A DNA stretch of 64,000 bases from Acinetobacter sp. ANC 7912 (lineage in GTDB: Bacteria; Pseudomonadota; Gammaproteobacteria; Pseudomonadales; Moraxellaceae): assembly GCF_039862785.1 (NCBI RefSeq), contig NZ_CP156795.1, positions 496,001-560,000 on the forward strand. Direction: 5' to 3'. Position 1 is the first letter of the stretch, and each line of letters opens with the position of its first letter. Of this stretch, positions 8,984-17,432 are shown in pieces. The position numbers and the translations under genes are program-made. Below the pieces are notes generated by a model, which did no database searches, was not told where the DNA came from, and was given only the letters and a program-made list of their open reading frames with translations.

Positions 8984-9160
8984 TTAAACGATTCGAATGA
9001 AAGCCCCTTGAGGAACTTTGGATAAATCGTATAGAAACCCTTGCCAACCTGCTCGTTTCGCTTGGTCAGATAACGGTTTACGAGGTACAAAAAGTTCAGG
9101 AGATTGAAAGTCTGTTGGTAAATAATAAACAGCATATTCTTCTTCTGATTTAAGAAGGCG
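8984..9160 (-). pseudogene. 3' part of a DpnI-like nuclease gene, cut off by an IS30-family element
   Basis: On the minus strand, 9160 down to the TAA at 8984-8986 encodes 58 residues that include AVYYLPTDFQSPEL, AKRAGWQGFLYDL and GAFIRIV. These look like the C-terminal half of the protein whose N-terminal half ends at the other side of the insertion (10293-10572). The two halves are separated by about 1.13 kb of IS sequence. Simple joining at the apparent GCG target duplication does not restore a single frame, so there may have been a small deletion as well. Confidence 0.65.
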
Positions 9161-10292
9161 GATTCAAGCGGCAAGTGCAACAGTATAAAAACCAGCCATA
9201 ACTTCACTCGGTGTATACCAACCTAGCGTTTTTCTAGGACGATGGTTGAGTGCAAATTCTATCTGCTCTATTTGTTCGTTTGACACGTCATCAAACGATG
9301 ATGATTTTGGCAGATATTGACGGATTAAACCATTTGTATTTTCATTTCTAGCTCGCTGAATAGACTTGTAAGGATCAGCAAAATACGTCTCTATCCCGGC
9401 ATCAGTAATTCTTTTGTGTTCGGAAAATTCTTTACCATTATCAAATGTCACACTATAAGCATGGCTCATTCGTAAACGATCTAACGCACAAGTAATCGTT
9501 TGAGAGGATGCTCTCGTTGATCCTAAATGAACAATATGTACATACAGGCTCTTTCGATCAACAAGGGTTAATAAAGCACCTTTATGATGTTTACCAATCA
9601 CCGTGTCACCTTCGAAATCTCCTAAACGTTGTCGTTGATCAATGACCTGGTCTCGACAGTGAATACTTGTTTTATCAATGATTTGCCCCCTACGATCCGT
9701 GTTTTTGTAACCTCGTTTTCGATATTTCTTCTGATGCCTTAAGTGTAGATGGAGTTTACCGCCTTTTGATTTATCTTGATAAATGTACTGGTAAATCCAC
9801 TCATGTGAAGGTACATCCAGCCAACCGCGTTGTGTTAAAGCACCTGAAATTTGTTCTGGTGACCAGTCCAAGCCAATTAAATAATCAATATAGGCGAAGG
9901 CAAATGCTGTCATTGATGAGGAAGGACGGTACCGTCTTTGACTTGCAAATTTCGCTGCCTGTTGAGCCCTATATCCACGTTGCCCAGTATTTCTTTTTAA
10001 TTCACGGTAGATGGTTGATCGTGAACGCCCTAACTCCCGAGCAAGGTTAGCGATTGAGCTTTTACTTTTCAAAGTAGCATAAATTTCGTATCTTTCATCT
10101 TGAGAAAGTTGGGTGTATTTCTTCATTGTGTGCTTTCCAATTGCGAGTTGAAAAAGTCTAATGATTCTATGAATACACCTAACTTTTTCAACTAACTACA
10201 AATGTGTCGCACTTGGGATTTGAATCTGCGTCTATGAATACACCTAACTTTTTCAACTAACTACAAATGTGTCGCACTTGGGATTTGAATCT
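9161..10292 (-). mobile_element. IS30-family insertion sequence with a duplicated right end
   Basis: Imperfect terminal repeats were found by eye: 9161-9183 (GATTCAAGCGGCAAGTGC...) matches the reverse complement of 10204-10226 at 17 of 23 positions. The right end is present twice because a perfect 65-bp unit is tandemly repeated (10166-10230 and 10231-10295). Without the extra unit the element is about 1.07 kb, the size class of the Acinetobacter elements IS18 and ISAba125. GCG occurs at both outer borders and may be a 3-bp target duplication. The element interrupts a DpnI-like nuclease gene. Confidence 0.75.
9164..10126 (-). CDS. IS30-family transposase
   Basis: The 320-residue protein has an N-terminal helix-turn-helix (SIANLARELGRSRSTIYREL at about 29-48), typical of IS30 transposases, and a DDE catalytic core: Asp in GDFEGDTVIG, Asp in VTFDNGKEF and Glu in RNENTNGLIRQY. 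It appears full length and intact. The TGA stop lies within the terminal repeat of the element. It moves the IS by cut-out circle or dimer intermediates, as known for the family. Confidence 0.92.
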   Translation of the reverse strand: MKKYTQLSQDERYEIYATLKSKSSIANLARELGRSRSTIYRELKRNTGQRGYRAQQAAKFASQRRYRPSSSMTAFAFAYIDYLIGLDWSPEQISGALTQRGWLDVPSHEWIYQYIYQDKSKGGKLHLHLRHQKKYRKRGYKNTDRRGQIIDKTSIHCRDQVIDQRQRLGDFEGDTVIGKHHKGALLTLVDRKSLYVHIVHLGSTRASSQTITCALDRLRMSHAYSVTFDNGKEFSEHKRITDAGIETYFADPYKSIQRARNENTNGLIRQYLPKSSSFDDVSNEQIEQIEFALNHRPRKTLGWYTPSEVMAGFYTVALAA

Positions 10293-10295
10293 GCG
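10166..10295. repeat. Perfect 65-bp tandem duplication at the IS30 right end
   Basis: Positions 10166-10230 and 10231-10295 are identical over 65 bp. Each copy contains the outer 23 bp of the right terminal repeat plus a stretch resembling the inner end of the IS. The element therefore has two possible right ends. Confidence 0.9.
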
Positions 10296-10572
10296 GAACT
10301 AAATAAACAGGAAAATAGATAAAAGCATTCATACGTTCTTTCTGTGGAAGCCATGCTGCTCCTAAAATTGTTTTAGGTAAAATATTTACATTTTTTACTC
10401 TTGTTGATTTAACTTGAGCTAAAAAGCCACAAAAGTCACAGATAAGATCAGCACATTTAAAATTTTGTGGAAGTAATTTAAACGTTTTAGTTTTTTTACA
10501 CTTTGGACAAGGACAGTGATCTTTGACTAAATTTTCTCCCCAAGAGCCTAAAACTTGTTTTTCTGATGCCAT
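10293..10572 (-). pseudogene. 5' part of a DpnI-like nuclease gene
   Basis: From the ATG at 10572, about 92 native residues are readable before the frame enters IS sequence. They contain a treble-clef-like zinc site (CPCPKC with CDFC) and a PD-(D/E)XK-like segment: Asp in CADLICDF, then QVKSTR, where the usual acidic residue is Gln. This arrangement resembles DpnI-family endonucleases. The C-terminal half survives at 8984-9160. With the IS in place, full-length protein cannot be made. The gene lies just after the rnr terminator and in the same direction as rnr. Confidence 0.65.
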
Positions 10573-10584
10573 ATGATTTCCAAA

Positions 10585-10616
10585 AAGATAAAGAGAGCCG
10601 AAGCTCTCTTTATCTT
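10585..10616 (-). terminator. rnr terminator, 14-bp perfect stem
   Basis: AAGATAAAGAGAGC and GCTCTCTTTATCTT pair perfectly around a 4-nt loop (CGAA on the plus strand). On the minus strand the stem is followed by TTTTT, placing it as the terminator of rnr, 12 bp past its stop codon. Confidence 0.85.
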
Positions 10617-10627
10617 AACAACAAAAA

Positions 10628-13075
10628 TTATTCACTCTTAGGCTTGGCATTAGATTTTTTCTTTTTAGCTTTTGCCTTTTTCTTTATTTTATCTGCATTC
10701 TTTGCTTCAGACTTTCCTGAAGATTTTTTAGCAGACTTTTTGCTGTAGGAATTGGGTTTTCCTTTGTCTTTTTTGCGTCGTCTGGGTTGTTCTCCATCTG
10801 CACCGCCATTGCCTTTGGATTCGCGTTCATGCTTGCCAAAGACTTCTTCAGTGGCTTCTGGACGTGGCGCAGGTTTTTTCTCTGCCACACGTGGGGCACG
10901 GGCACGGACCGGACGACCGGCGTGGGTAAGCTGCTGGATCAGTTCAAAGTCGATCTTGCGTTCTTCCAGATTCACGCCAGCCACTTTGACCTTCACTTCA
11001 TCACCTAAACCAAAGATCTGGCCACGGCTCTGACCGACCAGCGATTGTGTGGTTTGGTCAAAGACAAAGAAGTCATCACCGAGCTGGCTGACATGTACCA
11101 TACCATCGACATACAGATCTTTTAATGTCACGAATAGACCAAACTCGGCTGTGGCACTAATAAGGCCGACAAATTCATCTCCAATATGCTGTTGCATATA
11201 GTGTGCTTTGAGCCAACCAGTCACTGAACGAGAAGCTTCATCAGCACGACGTTCAGTTGCCGAGAAGTGATCACCGGCATCATCCAGTGAAGCACCAGAA
11301 ATCGGATATGGTTTTTTGCTTAAGTGAGCCTTGATCGCACGGTGCAACAACAGATCCGGATAACGACGGATTGGCGAAGTAAAGTGCGTATAAGCATCAT
11401 AAGCCAGACCATAGTGACCGTCATTCTTTGCACCATAGTAAGCCTGCATCATGGAGCGTAATAGTACCGCGTGAATGCTTGGCGCATCGATCCGGTCTTT
11501 GGTTGCTTCAATGACTTCCTGATAATCTTTCTGAGTCGGCTGTTCCGGGAAGGTCAGACCCAACTGTTTTACGAAGTCACGGACTTTCTGGATACGTGAG
11601 AATTCAGGTGGCTGATGCACGCGGTACAGCATTGGAATGTCATTTTCCAGAGCATATTCTGCCGCAGCCACGTTGGCCAGTAACATACATTCTTCAATCA
11701 ACTTGTGTGCATCATTACGGGTACGTGGCAGAATCTCCTTAATACCGCCTAACTCGTCGAAAGTCATATAAGTTTCAACAGTTTCGAATTCCATAGCATG
11801 ACGATCAGCGCGTAGACCCTTCAGTACCTGATATAGCTGGAACAGGGTATTCAGGGATTTACGGACTGCACGATCTTCTATAATCGCATCACTGTCGCCT
11901 TCAAAGTACTTGGCCACCTGATCATAAGTCAGGCGTGCTTTGGAGTGCATGACAGAAGGGTAGAACTCGAAGCCGGTCACGCGGCCAGCACGCGACAGTT
12001 TCAGGTCACAGACCATACACAGACGGTCGACATGTGGATTCAATGAACACAGACCATTGGATAGCGCTTCAGGCAGCATTGGTAAAACAAAGTGCGGGAA
12101 ATACACCGAAGTACCACGTTCCTGTGCTTCATCATCTAGCGGACGACCTACACGGACATAGTGGCTGACATCGGCGATTGCGACTACTACACGGTAACCA
12201 CCACCTGGGCGTTTTTCTGCATATACGGCATCGTCAAAGTCGCGGGCATCTTCACCATCAATGGTGACCAAAGCCAGGTCACGCAGATCAATGCGGCCTT
12301 CACGGTCTTTTTCATCCGGTTCTTTAAAGCTTTCTGCTTCTTGTAATACTTCTTCCGGGAATTCATATGGCAGGCCATATTCCAGAATGGTTTGTGGAAT
12401 GATGATTTCGGTATCGGCTTTATCTGCCATGGACTGCACAATATGGCCGGCAGAAAATTCATCCTTGGTCGGATAGATATCAATCGCAACACGGATAAAA
12501 TCGCCAACCTTCACCTGTGCATGGTCAATCAGTTCTTTTTCTAGTGTAATCGGCTGATGTGAATTCGGGCTGGCTGGCTGCACAAAGTATTCACCTTCAT
12601 ATTCACACAACTTGCCAATAATCTGTTTGACGCGGTGCTGTACGACTTCGGTAATAAAGCCCCAAGCTTTGCCTTTACGGTCAACTGAAGTCTGGCGTAC
12701 TTTAACGCGGTCACCATTAAACACCTGGCGCAGTTCACGCTCTGGCAGTAACAGGTCATCCTGTCCGGCAATACTGGCCGTCCCCAAACCCTTGGAATTG
12801 ATATAGACCGTCGCTTCGTATTCTGGCTGTTCAGCTGCGATCTGGAATTTAAAGCCATCTTTCATCAGCTGGCCATCACGCACCATGGCAATCAGGCGGT
12901 GGTTCAGGGCATCAATACTTTTTTGATCTTTAATTTCAAAATATTCCACCAGGTCGGCATGCGACTGGGCATTATTCTTTTCAATAGTTTCTAAAATCAG
13001 CGTGCGACTTGGGATAGGGTTTTCGTAACGTTCAGCTTCAGCTTTTGCTTCAGGATCGACCCAATTTTTCATCAT
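10628..13075 (-). CDS. rnr: Ribonuclease R
   Basis: The 815-residue exoribonuclease has the RNase II/R layout: an N-terminal helix-turn-helix (about 25-75), two cold-shock domains (about 85-235), the RNB catalytic domain with acidic motif DGEDARDFDD at 273-282, an S1 domain (about 645-725) and a long Lys-rich tail. RNase R degrades structured RNA 3' to 5' and works in rRNA and mRNA quality control; the basic tail helps bind RNA and ribosomes. The first two codons are both ATG (13075 and 13072), so the exact start is open by one residue. Confidence 0.95.
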   Translation of the reverse strand: MMKNWVDPEAKAEAERYENPIPSRTLILETIEKNNAQSHADLVEYFEIKDQKSIDALNHRLIAMVRDGQLMKDGFKFQIAAEQPEYEATVYINSKGLGTASIAGQDDLLLPERELRQVFNGDRVKVRQTSVDRKGKAWGFITEVVQHRVKQIIGKLCEYEGEYFVQPASPNSHQPITLEKELIDHAQVKVGDFIRVAIDIYPTKDEFSAGHIVQSMADKADTEIIIPQTILEYGLPYEFPEEVLQEAESFKEPDEKDREGRIDLRDLALVTIDGEDARDFDDAVYAEKRPGGGYRVVVAIADVSHYVRVGRPLDDEAQERGTSVYFPHFVLPMLPEALSNGLCSLNPHVDRLCMVCDLKLSRAGRVTGFEFYPSVMHSKARLTYDQVAKYFEGDSDAIIEDRAVRKSLNTLFQLYQVLKGLRADRHAMEFETVETYMTFDELGGIKEILPRTRNDAHKLIEECMLLANVAAAEYALENDIPMLYRVHQPPEFSRIQKVRDFVKQLGLTFPEQPTQKDYQEVIEATKDRIDAPSIHAVLLRSMMQAYYGAKNDGHYGLAYDAYTHFTSPIRRYPDLLLHRAIKAHLSKKPYPISGASLDDAGDHFSATERRADEASRSVTGWLKAHYMQQHIGDEFVGLISATAEFGLFVTLKDLYVDGMVHVSQLGDDFFVFDQTTQSLVGQSRGQIFGLGDEVKVKVAGVNLEERKIDFELIQQLTHAGRPVRARAPRVAEKKPAPRPEATEEVFGKHERESKGNGGADGEQPRRRKKDKGKPNSYSKKSAKKSSGKSEAKNADKIKKKAKAKKKKSNAKPKSE

Positions 13076-13295
13076 GTTTTTTCAAATGTCCTAGGAGATA
13101 TAATAAGCATAAGTCATGTACGCACAGACTGCACGTAAATGATTGCAATAATCTGTTTAAGTTTCCGTTTTTCGGATAATTTTCGACTAGGTCAAGAATA
13201 GGCGAACTTTTCTGTAGATAAGTCGGTGAAAATAGAGAAATTGCTTAAAAAGTATTTAAACGAGCAAAAAACTGCACTTTTTTTTAAAGCTGTGC

Positions 13296-13324
13296 TTGCA
13301 GTGCTATGCCGAAATTTGTATTAT
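13296..13324 (+). promoter_or_regulatory. Promoter of the tRNA-Ser/tRNA-Arg cluster
   Basis: A -35 TTGCAG (13296-13301) and a -10 TATTAT (13319-13324) are separated by 17 bp, placing initiation close to the tRNA-Ser gene at 13338. The GC-rich stretch after the -10 resembles stringent-type discriminators. Confidence 0.6.
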
Positions 13325-13337
13325 GGCGGCACGTTAC

Positions 13338-13427
13338 GGTGAGATGGGTGAGTGGCTGAAACCACGTCCCTGCTAAGGACGCATACGGGCAACTGTATCG
13401 AGGGTTCGAATCCCTCTCTCACCGCCA
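13338..13427 (+). tRNA. tRNA-Ser (anticodon GCT)
   Basis: The acceptor stem GGTGAGA pairs with TCTCACC. The gene has an extended variable arm typical of serine tRNAs, the anticodon GCT in the loop CTGCTAA, the T-loop GGTTCGAATCC and an encoded CCA. It reads AGC and AGU codons. Confidence 0.95.
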
Positions 13428-13440
13428 CTTTACTTATGTC

Positions 13441-13517
13441 GCGCTCATAGCTCAGCTGGATAGAGCACTTGGCTACGAACTAAGGGGTCGGGAGTTCGAA
13501 TCTCTCTGAGCGCACCA
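13441..13517 (+). tRNA. tRNA-Arg (anticodon ACG), copy 1
   Basis: This 77-nt gene has acceptor GCGCTCA/TGAGCGC, anticodon ACG in CTACGAA and an encoded CCA. The adenosine at position 34 would be edited to inosine by TadA to read CGU, CGC and CGA. Copies 2 and 3 are identical. Confidence 0.95.
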
Positions 13518-13565
13518 ATAAGTAAACCGGAAAAAACGTAAGTCTATTAAGACGACACAAGTTAC

Positions 13566-13642
13566 GCGCTCATAGCTCAGCTGGATAGAGCACTTGGCTA
13601 CGAACTAAGGGGTCGGGAGTTCGAATCTCTCTGAGCGCACCA
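13566..13642 (+). tRNA. tRNA-Arg (anticodon ACG), copy 2
   Basis: It is identical to copy 1 and lies 48 bp after it. A terminator (13655-13679) follows, so tRNA-Ser and Arg copies 1 and 2 likely form one transcript. Confidence 0.95.
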
Positions 13643-13654
13643 ACTTGAACAATG

Positions 13655-13679
13655 AACCGCACATTGATGCGGTTTTTTT
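13655..13679 (+). terminator. Terminator of the tRNA cluster
   Basis: AACCGC, loop ACATTGAT, GCGGTT and a T run. The same hairpin with the same loop recurs at 14669-14693 after tRNA-Arg copy 3. Confidence 0.8.
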
Positions 13680-13767
13680 GTGCCTAAAATTTACAAAATC
13701 CCCATCCCAATAAAAGCCATGCTAAAAATAATGCTCAGGTGAGTAAATAAGAATAAAGGCATGTGCA

Positions 13768-14373
13768 ATGAGAAAAATAATTGTCCAGGAAATGATCACA
13801 ATAGATGGCGTGATGCAGGCGCCCGGCGGTCAGGAAGAAGATACTTCCGGTGGCTTTGAATATGGCGGCTGGGGCGTGCCGTATTTCTCTGCTGGAACTG
13901 ACGCTGCCTTTGACGCCATCATGGAAAAATGGATGCGGTCTACCGATATTCTGCTGGGTAAAAATACCTTCCAGATTTTTGAACCTTACTGGCCGCAACA
14001 TGCGGATGATTGGGCGGGCATCAATGAGGTCAATAAATATGTTCTGTCTACCAGTCTGAATCATTCCGATTGGCAAAATACGGTCTTTTTAAATAGCATC
14101 AATGATGTCATTAATCTAAAAGCAGCAGAGGGTGGGGATATCCGAGTGCATGGTAGTGCCACGCTGGTACAGACCCTTTTCCAGCATGATCTGGTCGATG
14201 AACTTTATCTGCTGACTTTTCCTGTTGTCTTGGGTAAAGGCAAACGTCTGTTTAATGAAAGATCAGTGCCGAAATCTTTTCAGCTAGTCGATCATGCGGT
14301 GGCTGCAAATGGTGTATTGTTTAGCCATTATCAGAAAGTCGGTGAAGTGCAAACGGGCACATTTGAAGATTGA
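13768..14373 (+). CDS. Dihydrofolate reductase/RibD C-terminal family protein
   Basis: The 201-residue protein begins with the RibD_C/DHFR-like strand MRKIIVQEMITIDGVMQAPGG and has LLGKNTF, a nucleotide-binding segment GGDIRVHGSATLV, and the late PVVLGKGKRLF. These are typical of stand-alone DHFR-fold reductases of about 180-200 residues, related to the reductase domain of riboflavin synthesis. The substrate is unknown, and there is no riboflavin gene nearby. The gene lies between two identical tRNA-Arg genes with identical terminator hairpins, which suggests an inserted or recombination-prone segment. Confidence 0.82.
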   Translation: MRKIIVQEMITIDGVMQAPGGQEEDTSGGFEYGGWGVPYFSAGTDAAFDAIMEKWMRSTDILLGKNTFQIFEPYWPQHADDWAGINEVNKYVLSTSLNHSDWQNTVFLNSINDVINLKAAEGGDIRVHGSATLVQTLFQHDLVDELYLLTFPVVLGKGKRLFNERSVPKSFQLVDHAVAANGVLFSHYQKVGEVQTGTFED

Positions 14374-14522
14374 GAGACTTATACTTTAGAATTTCGACAC
14401 TTTGGTTTGAAATGATTAATTGTTTTTAACTCTAAATTTACGGAATTTTTCCTCAAGAAAGCTGAAAATTGGCGATATCGTTTATTTCCTGTACGTTTGG
14501 TTGTGATTTTATTAAAAAGCAC

Positions 14523-14550
14523 TTAACAACTGGTAAAAAACACGTATAAT
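14523..14550 (+). promoter_or_regulatory. Promoter of tRNA-Arg copy 3
   Basis: A -35 TTAACA (14523-14528) and a perfect -10 TATAAT (14545-14550) are separated by 16 bp, 18 bp upstream of the tRNA. Confidence 0.7.
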
Positions 14551-14568
14551 GCACCCCATCAAGACGTC

Positions 14569-14645
14569 GCGCTCATAGCTCAGCTGGATAGAGCACTTGG
14601 CTACGAACTAAGGGGTCGGGAGTTCGAATCTCTCTGAGCGCACCA
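14569..14645 (+). tRNA. tRNA-Arg (anticodon ACG), copy 3
   Basis: It is identical over 77 nt to copies 1 and 2, 1003 bp downstream of copy 2, with its own promoter and a terminator with the same stem-loop as copy 2. Confidence 0.95.
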
Positions 14646-14664
14646 ATCTTGATAAAGAATTCTG

Positions 14665-14693
14665 AAAAAACCGCACATTGATGCGGTTTTTTT
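14665..14693 (+). terminator. Terminator of tRNA-Arg copy 3
   Basis: AAAACCGC, loop ACATTGAT, GCGGTTTT and a T run; stem and loop match the one after copy 2. Confidence 0.8.
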
Positions 14694-14746
14694 ACGCCTG
14701 GAATTTTTGGATAGAGATATAAAAAAACAATAACTGCTATTTTTTT

Positions 14747-16045
14747 TTATTTCAGCTTCTTCTGAACTTTTAGTGCATACACCGTATTTGCACCAACGGC
14801 TGGTAAAACATCGTGATAGGGTAGGCTGCGCATGGCACGTAATAAAAACGGGGCCTGATCATGAATCTTCATGCTGCTGATCATCTGGAATAAAGTGCCT
14901 TGTCCTTGTGGCAGCAGCTTCATCCCGGCTTTGACAAATTTTAAATCTCCACCGACCGCATCAAACTGGCTCTGTAAGGGATTTGGCTGTTGATAGCGCA
15001 GCTTGAAATCAAAGGGAATTTGAATCACACCGAGTCCAACAGATACCTTATAGTTTGCATCTAGTTGCTGGCTATTCACCGGCTTTAATTCAACTTTACG
15101 GATCTGTCGTGGGAACAGTTGCTGACTGGCATCAGCGGCCAGCCAAGGTTGTAGTTTTTGTGCTGGTTGCGGGTAGTAATGAAAACTGCTGCTAAAACGC
15201 ATATTTTCTAGTGACTGTCCAAATTTCACTTGATAAGCAGGCAGAATAAAACTGACCGGTTGACCAGATTGCTGGCTGAGCTGGCTAATTTTCTGAATCT
15301 GACTGGTATTCAATTGTACTTGCGGAATTTGACCTGTAGGCAATACGGCGCTGTTTTGTGGTTTAAAACGTTGCTGTAACGCTTCCATGAGGAAGGCATT
15401 GGTACCGGCAGGAATACCCAATTTAGCTTCAGGTAAGGCATTCAGGATTTTGCTAAACAGAAAACCTTTGGGCTGATCCAGGTCACCCCATTGGGTGACG
15501 GTGACCAGGGTTTTATTCGGTCCAAGTGCAAACCATTCCAGCCGACCAGCCCCATAAGGAATTGGTGCATCAATAATCAGGGTATCAATATGATGATCAC
15601 CGACCTGATGCTGCATCACTACATTTTCCTTAAAATTCAGCACCGGAATAGGGGTGGGAATATGCACCTGATAACGAACCTGCTGAATATTCCCCTGAGC
15701 TTCGAGCACTTTGGCATTTTTTAGCGCAGGGAACAGGCCCACATAGCCCTGATAATTTAGCAACAGCTTTTTTACCTGTGCTTCTGGAACAGGCAAGACC
15801 ACCGCACTGCTATAAAACTGGGCTTTTTGTGTCGAGGCTTTTTTCAAGGTGGGTAACTGTACCGATTGTTTAGGATGGGCATAAATCAGTAAGCGATCAC
15901 CCGCCAGATCTGCCAATTGCTGTGGGCTGGTAAAGACATCAACACTGCTGGGTAAGGATGGTGTCCAGGTAATAATCTTTGCCCAGCTTGCGGGAATCGT
16001 GGCAGTAAAAATGGCCAGTAGCAGAACTGATTTTAGGGGATTCAT
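14747..16045 (-). CDS. Secreted SRPBCC/START-like protein of unknown function
   Basis: The 432-residue protein has a signal peptide (MNPLKSVLLLAIFTATIPASWA). Residues about 75-235 resemble a polyketide-cyclase or START-like fold: VPEAQVKKLLLNYQGYVGLFP at the start and a later hydrophobic barrel pattern. A second, similarly sized segment (about 250-430) may be a divergent repeat. It is probably periplasmic and could bind a lipid or other hydrophobic ligand, but this is inference from the fold. It is transcribed alone. Confidence 0.6.
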   Translation of the reverse strand: MNPLKSVLLLAIFTATIPASWAKIITWTPSLPSSVDVFTSPQQLADLAGDRLLIYAHPKQSVQLPTLKKASTQKAQFYSSAVVLPVPEAQVKKLLLNYQGYVGLFPALKNAKVLEAQGNIQQVRYQVHIPTPIPVLNFKENVVMQHQVGDHHIDTLIIDAPIPYGAGRLEWFALGPNKTLVTVTQWGDLDQPKGFLFSKILNALPEAKLGIPAGTNAFLMEALQQRFKPQNSAVLPTGQIPQVQLNTSQIQKISQLSQQSGQPVSFILPAYQVKFGQSLENMRFSSSFHYYPQPAQKLQPWLAADASQQLFPRQIRKVELKPVNSQQLDANYKVSVGLGVIQIPFDFKLRYQQPNPLQSQFDAVGGDLKFVKAGMKLLPQGQGTLFQMISSMKIHDQAPFLLRAMRSLPYHDVLPAVGANTVYALKVQKKLK

Positions 16046-16216
16046 ACAACATCCTGTTGTGCATTTTATTCTTTTGATAGTGCTAGATTAAAAATGATTT
16101 TTCCCGCAAGCGAAAGCAGAGATATGTAATTCATTTTTGAATGCATTTTATGAATGGGGTTAACAGCGAATTTGATATAGTATGACACAATGATCTTTAT
16201 GTTTTGATGTGATGCT

Positions 16217-16714
16217 ATGGCTGAGTCAGCACCAACTTTATCGACCCGCTATTTTCTGACCTTGGAAGAATCGCAGGATGGTTTTGCGCTTGCAACCTTT
16301 GGCAAGAAACAGATTAGCCGTTTTCTGACCCCGCTGGTGAGTATCGGAATCATCATCTGGGGCTTTTCTATGGGCTTCAGTGGTGTCGGGCGTTATTACG
16401 TGGCACTGGGTGCCTTTTTCCTGATTATGCAGGGCATCATGCGTTACTGGTTCCTGCCGATGATGTTCAAGCGTCAGTTTGTGAAATACCAGTTTGGTAA
16501 AAGCGAGCAGGGTATCGACCTGTATCAGGATCATGCCGAAATTTACCATAATGGTCATAGTAAAGTGGTGCACTACAGTGAAGTTCAGAACTTTGCTAAA
16601 GGCAAGCTGACTTATATGCTGGAACTGAAGAACCGCACCGTGATTATTGTGCCCAAACGTGTCTTTGCCGATGCTGCTGAACAAAGTATTTTTGAAAATA
16701 CCTTTAAGAAATAA
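16217..16714 (+). CDS. YcxB-like membrane protein
   Basis: The 165-residue protein has two adjacent membrane helices at about 37-80, then a soluble domain with DLYQDHAEIYHNGHSKVVHYSEV and a Val-rich end (RTVIIVPKRVFAD). This helix-pair plus PH-like layout is that of YcxB-family proteins. The function is unknown. The FAH-family gene follows after 27 bp and may share its transcript. Confidence 0.65.
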   Translation: MAESAPTLSTRYFLTLEESQDGFALATFGKKQISRFLTPLVSIGIIIWGFSMGFSGVGRYYVALGAFFLIMQGIMRYWFLPMMFKRQFVKYQFGKSEQGIDLYQDHAEIYHNGHSKVVHYSEVQNFAKGKLTYMLELKNRTVIIVPKRVFADAAEQSIFENTFKK

Positions 16715-16741
16715 ATCTATCCAGATAAGGAGATTCCCATC

Positions 16742-17383
16742 ATGAGTACCCGTCCTTCCAAGATTGTCTGTGTCGGTCGTAGTTATGCCGATCATGCCAA
16801 AGAACTCGGCAATGCCATTCCTGATCGTCCAGTGCTGTTTATTAAGCCGCCAAGTGCATTGGGAACTTTAGAGGCAGGAATTGACTGGAACCGTGACCTG
16901 GGCAGTTGTCATTATGAGTGCGAACTCAGTCTGCGTATCGACCGTACCCTGAAAAATGAAACTGATCCCGCCAAAGCTTTGCAAGCAGTAGGTGCAGTGA
17001 CTTTAGGTCTGGATCTGACTTTGCGTGACCTTCAGGATGACTTAAAGAAAAAAGGTCAGCCATGGGAACGTGCTAAAGCTTTTGATGGTGCTTGCCTGTT
17101 AGCTGACTGGGTACCAGTGGCTGATGTGGTGAATGACTGGAAAGATGTGCATTACACCTTGCATATCAATGATAAACTACGTCAGAAGGGTGACACGGCT
17201 TTACTGATTTTTGATATTGGTACCTTGCTGGCGGACATCAGTCAAGTGTTTACGCTAGAAGAAGGTGACGTAGTGATGACAGGTACGCCTGCAGGTGTGG
17301 CTGCACTTCAATCTGGTGAGCAGCTGAAAATGACCTTACAAGGCAAAACTCAGGAATATGTCTGGACGACCTTTGTAAAATAA
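16742..17383 (+). CDS. Fumarylacetoacetate hydrolase family protein (YcgM/FAHD1-like)
   Basis: The 213-residue protein is a compact FAH-fold enzyme. It shows KIVCVGRSYADHAKELGN at the start, the metal-binding acidic cluster YECELSLRI, GLDLTLRDLQ, and the late VVMTGTPAGV. Homologues act as acylpyruvate hydrolases or oxaloacetate decarboxylases with Mg or Mn. AAGGAGA precedes the ATG at a good distance. A terminator follows at 17401. Confidence 0.88.
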   Translation: MSTRPSKIVCVGRSYADHAKELGNAIPDRPVLFIKPPSALGTLEAGIDWNRDLGSCHYECELSLRIDRTLKNETDPAKALQAVGAVTLGLDLTLRDLQDDLKKKGQPWERAKAFDGACLLADWVPVADVVNDWKDVHYTLHINDKLRQKGDTALLIFDIGTLLADISQVFTLEEGDVVMTGTPAGVAALQSGEQLKMTLQGKTQEYVWTTFVK

Positions 17384-17400
17384 TTCCAGATGGGTAGAGA

Positions 17401-17424
17401 AAGGAGCGAAAAGCTCCTTTTTTA
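17401..17424 (+). terminator. Terminator after the FAH-family gene
   Basis: AAGGAGC, loop GAAAA, GCTCCTT, then a T run. Confidence 0.8.
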
Positions 17425-17432
17425 TCTGGTTA

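Noticed and set aside
13441..14645. Possible CRISPR or tandem-repeat array, from three 77-bp identical repeats
   Set aside because: The repeats are complete tRNA-Arg genes with cloverleaf structure and CCA ends.
16238..16795. 185-codon minus-strand ORF opposite the YcxB-like gene
   Set aside because: The plus-strand gene has clear helices and a downstream operon partner; the antisense product has no recognisable domain.
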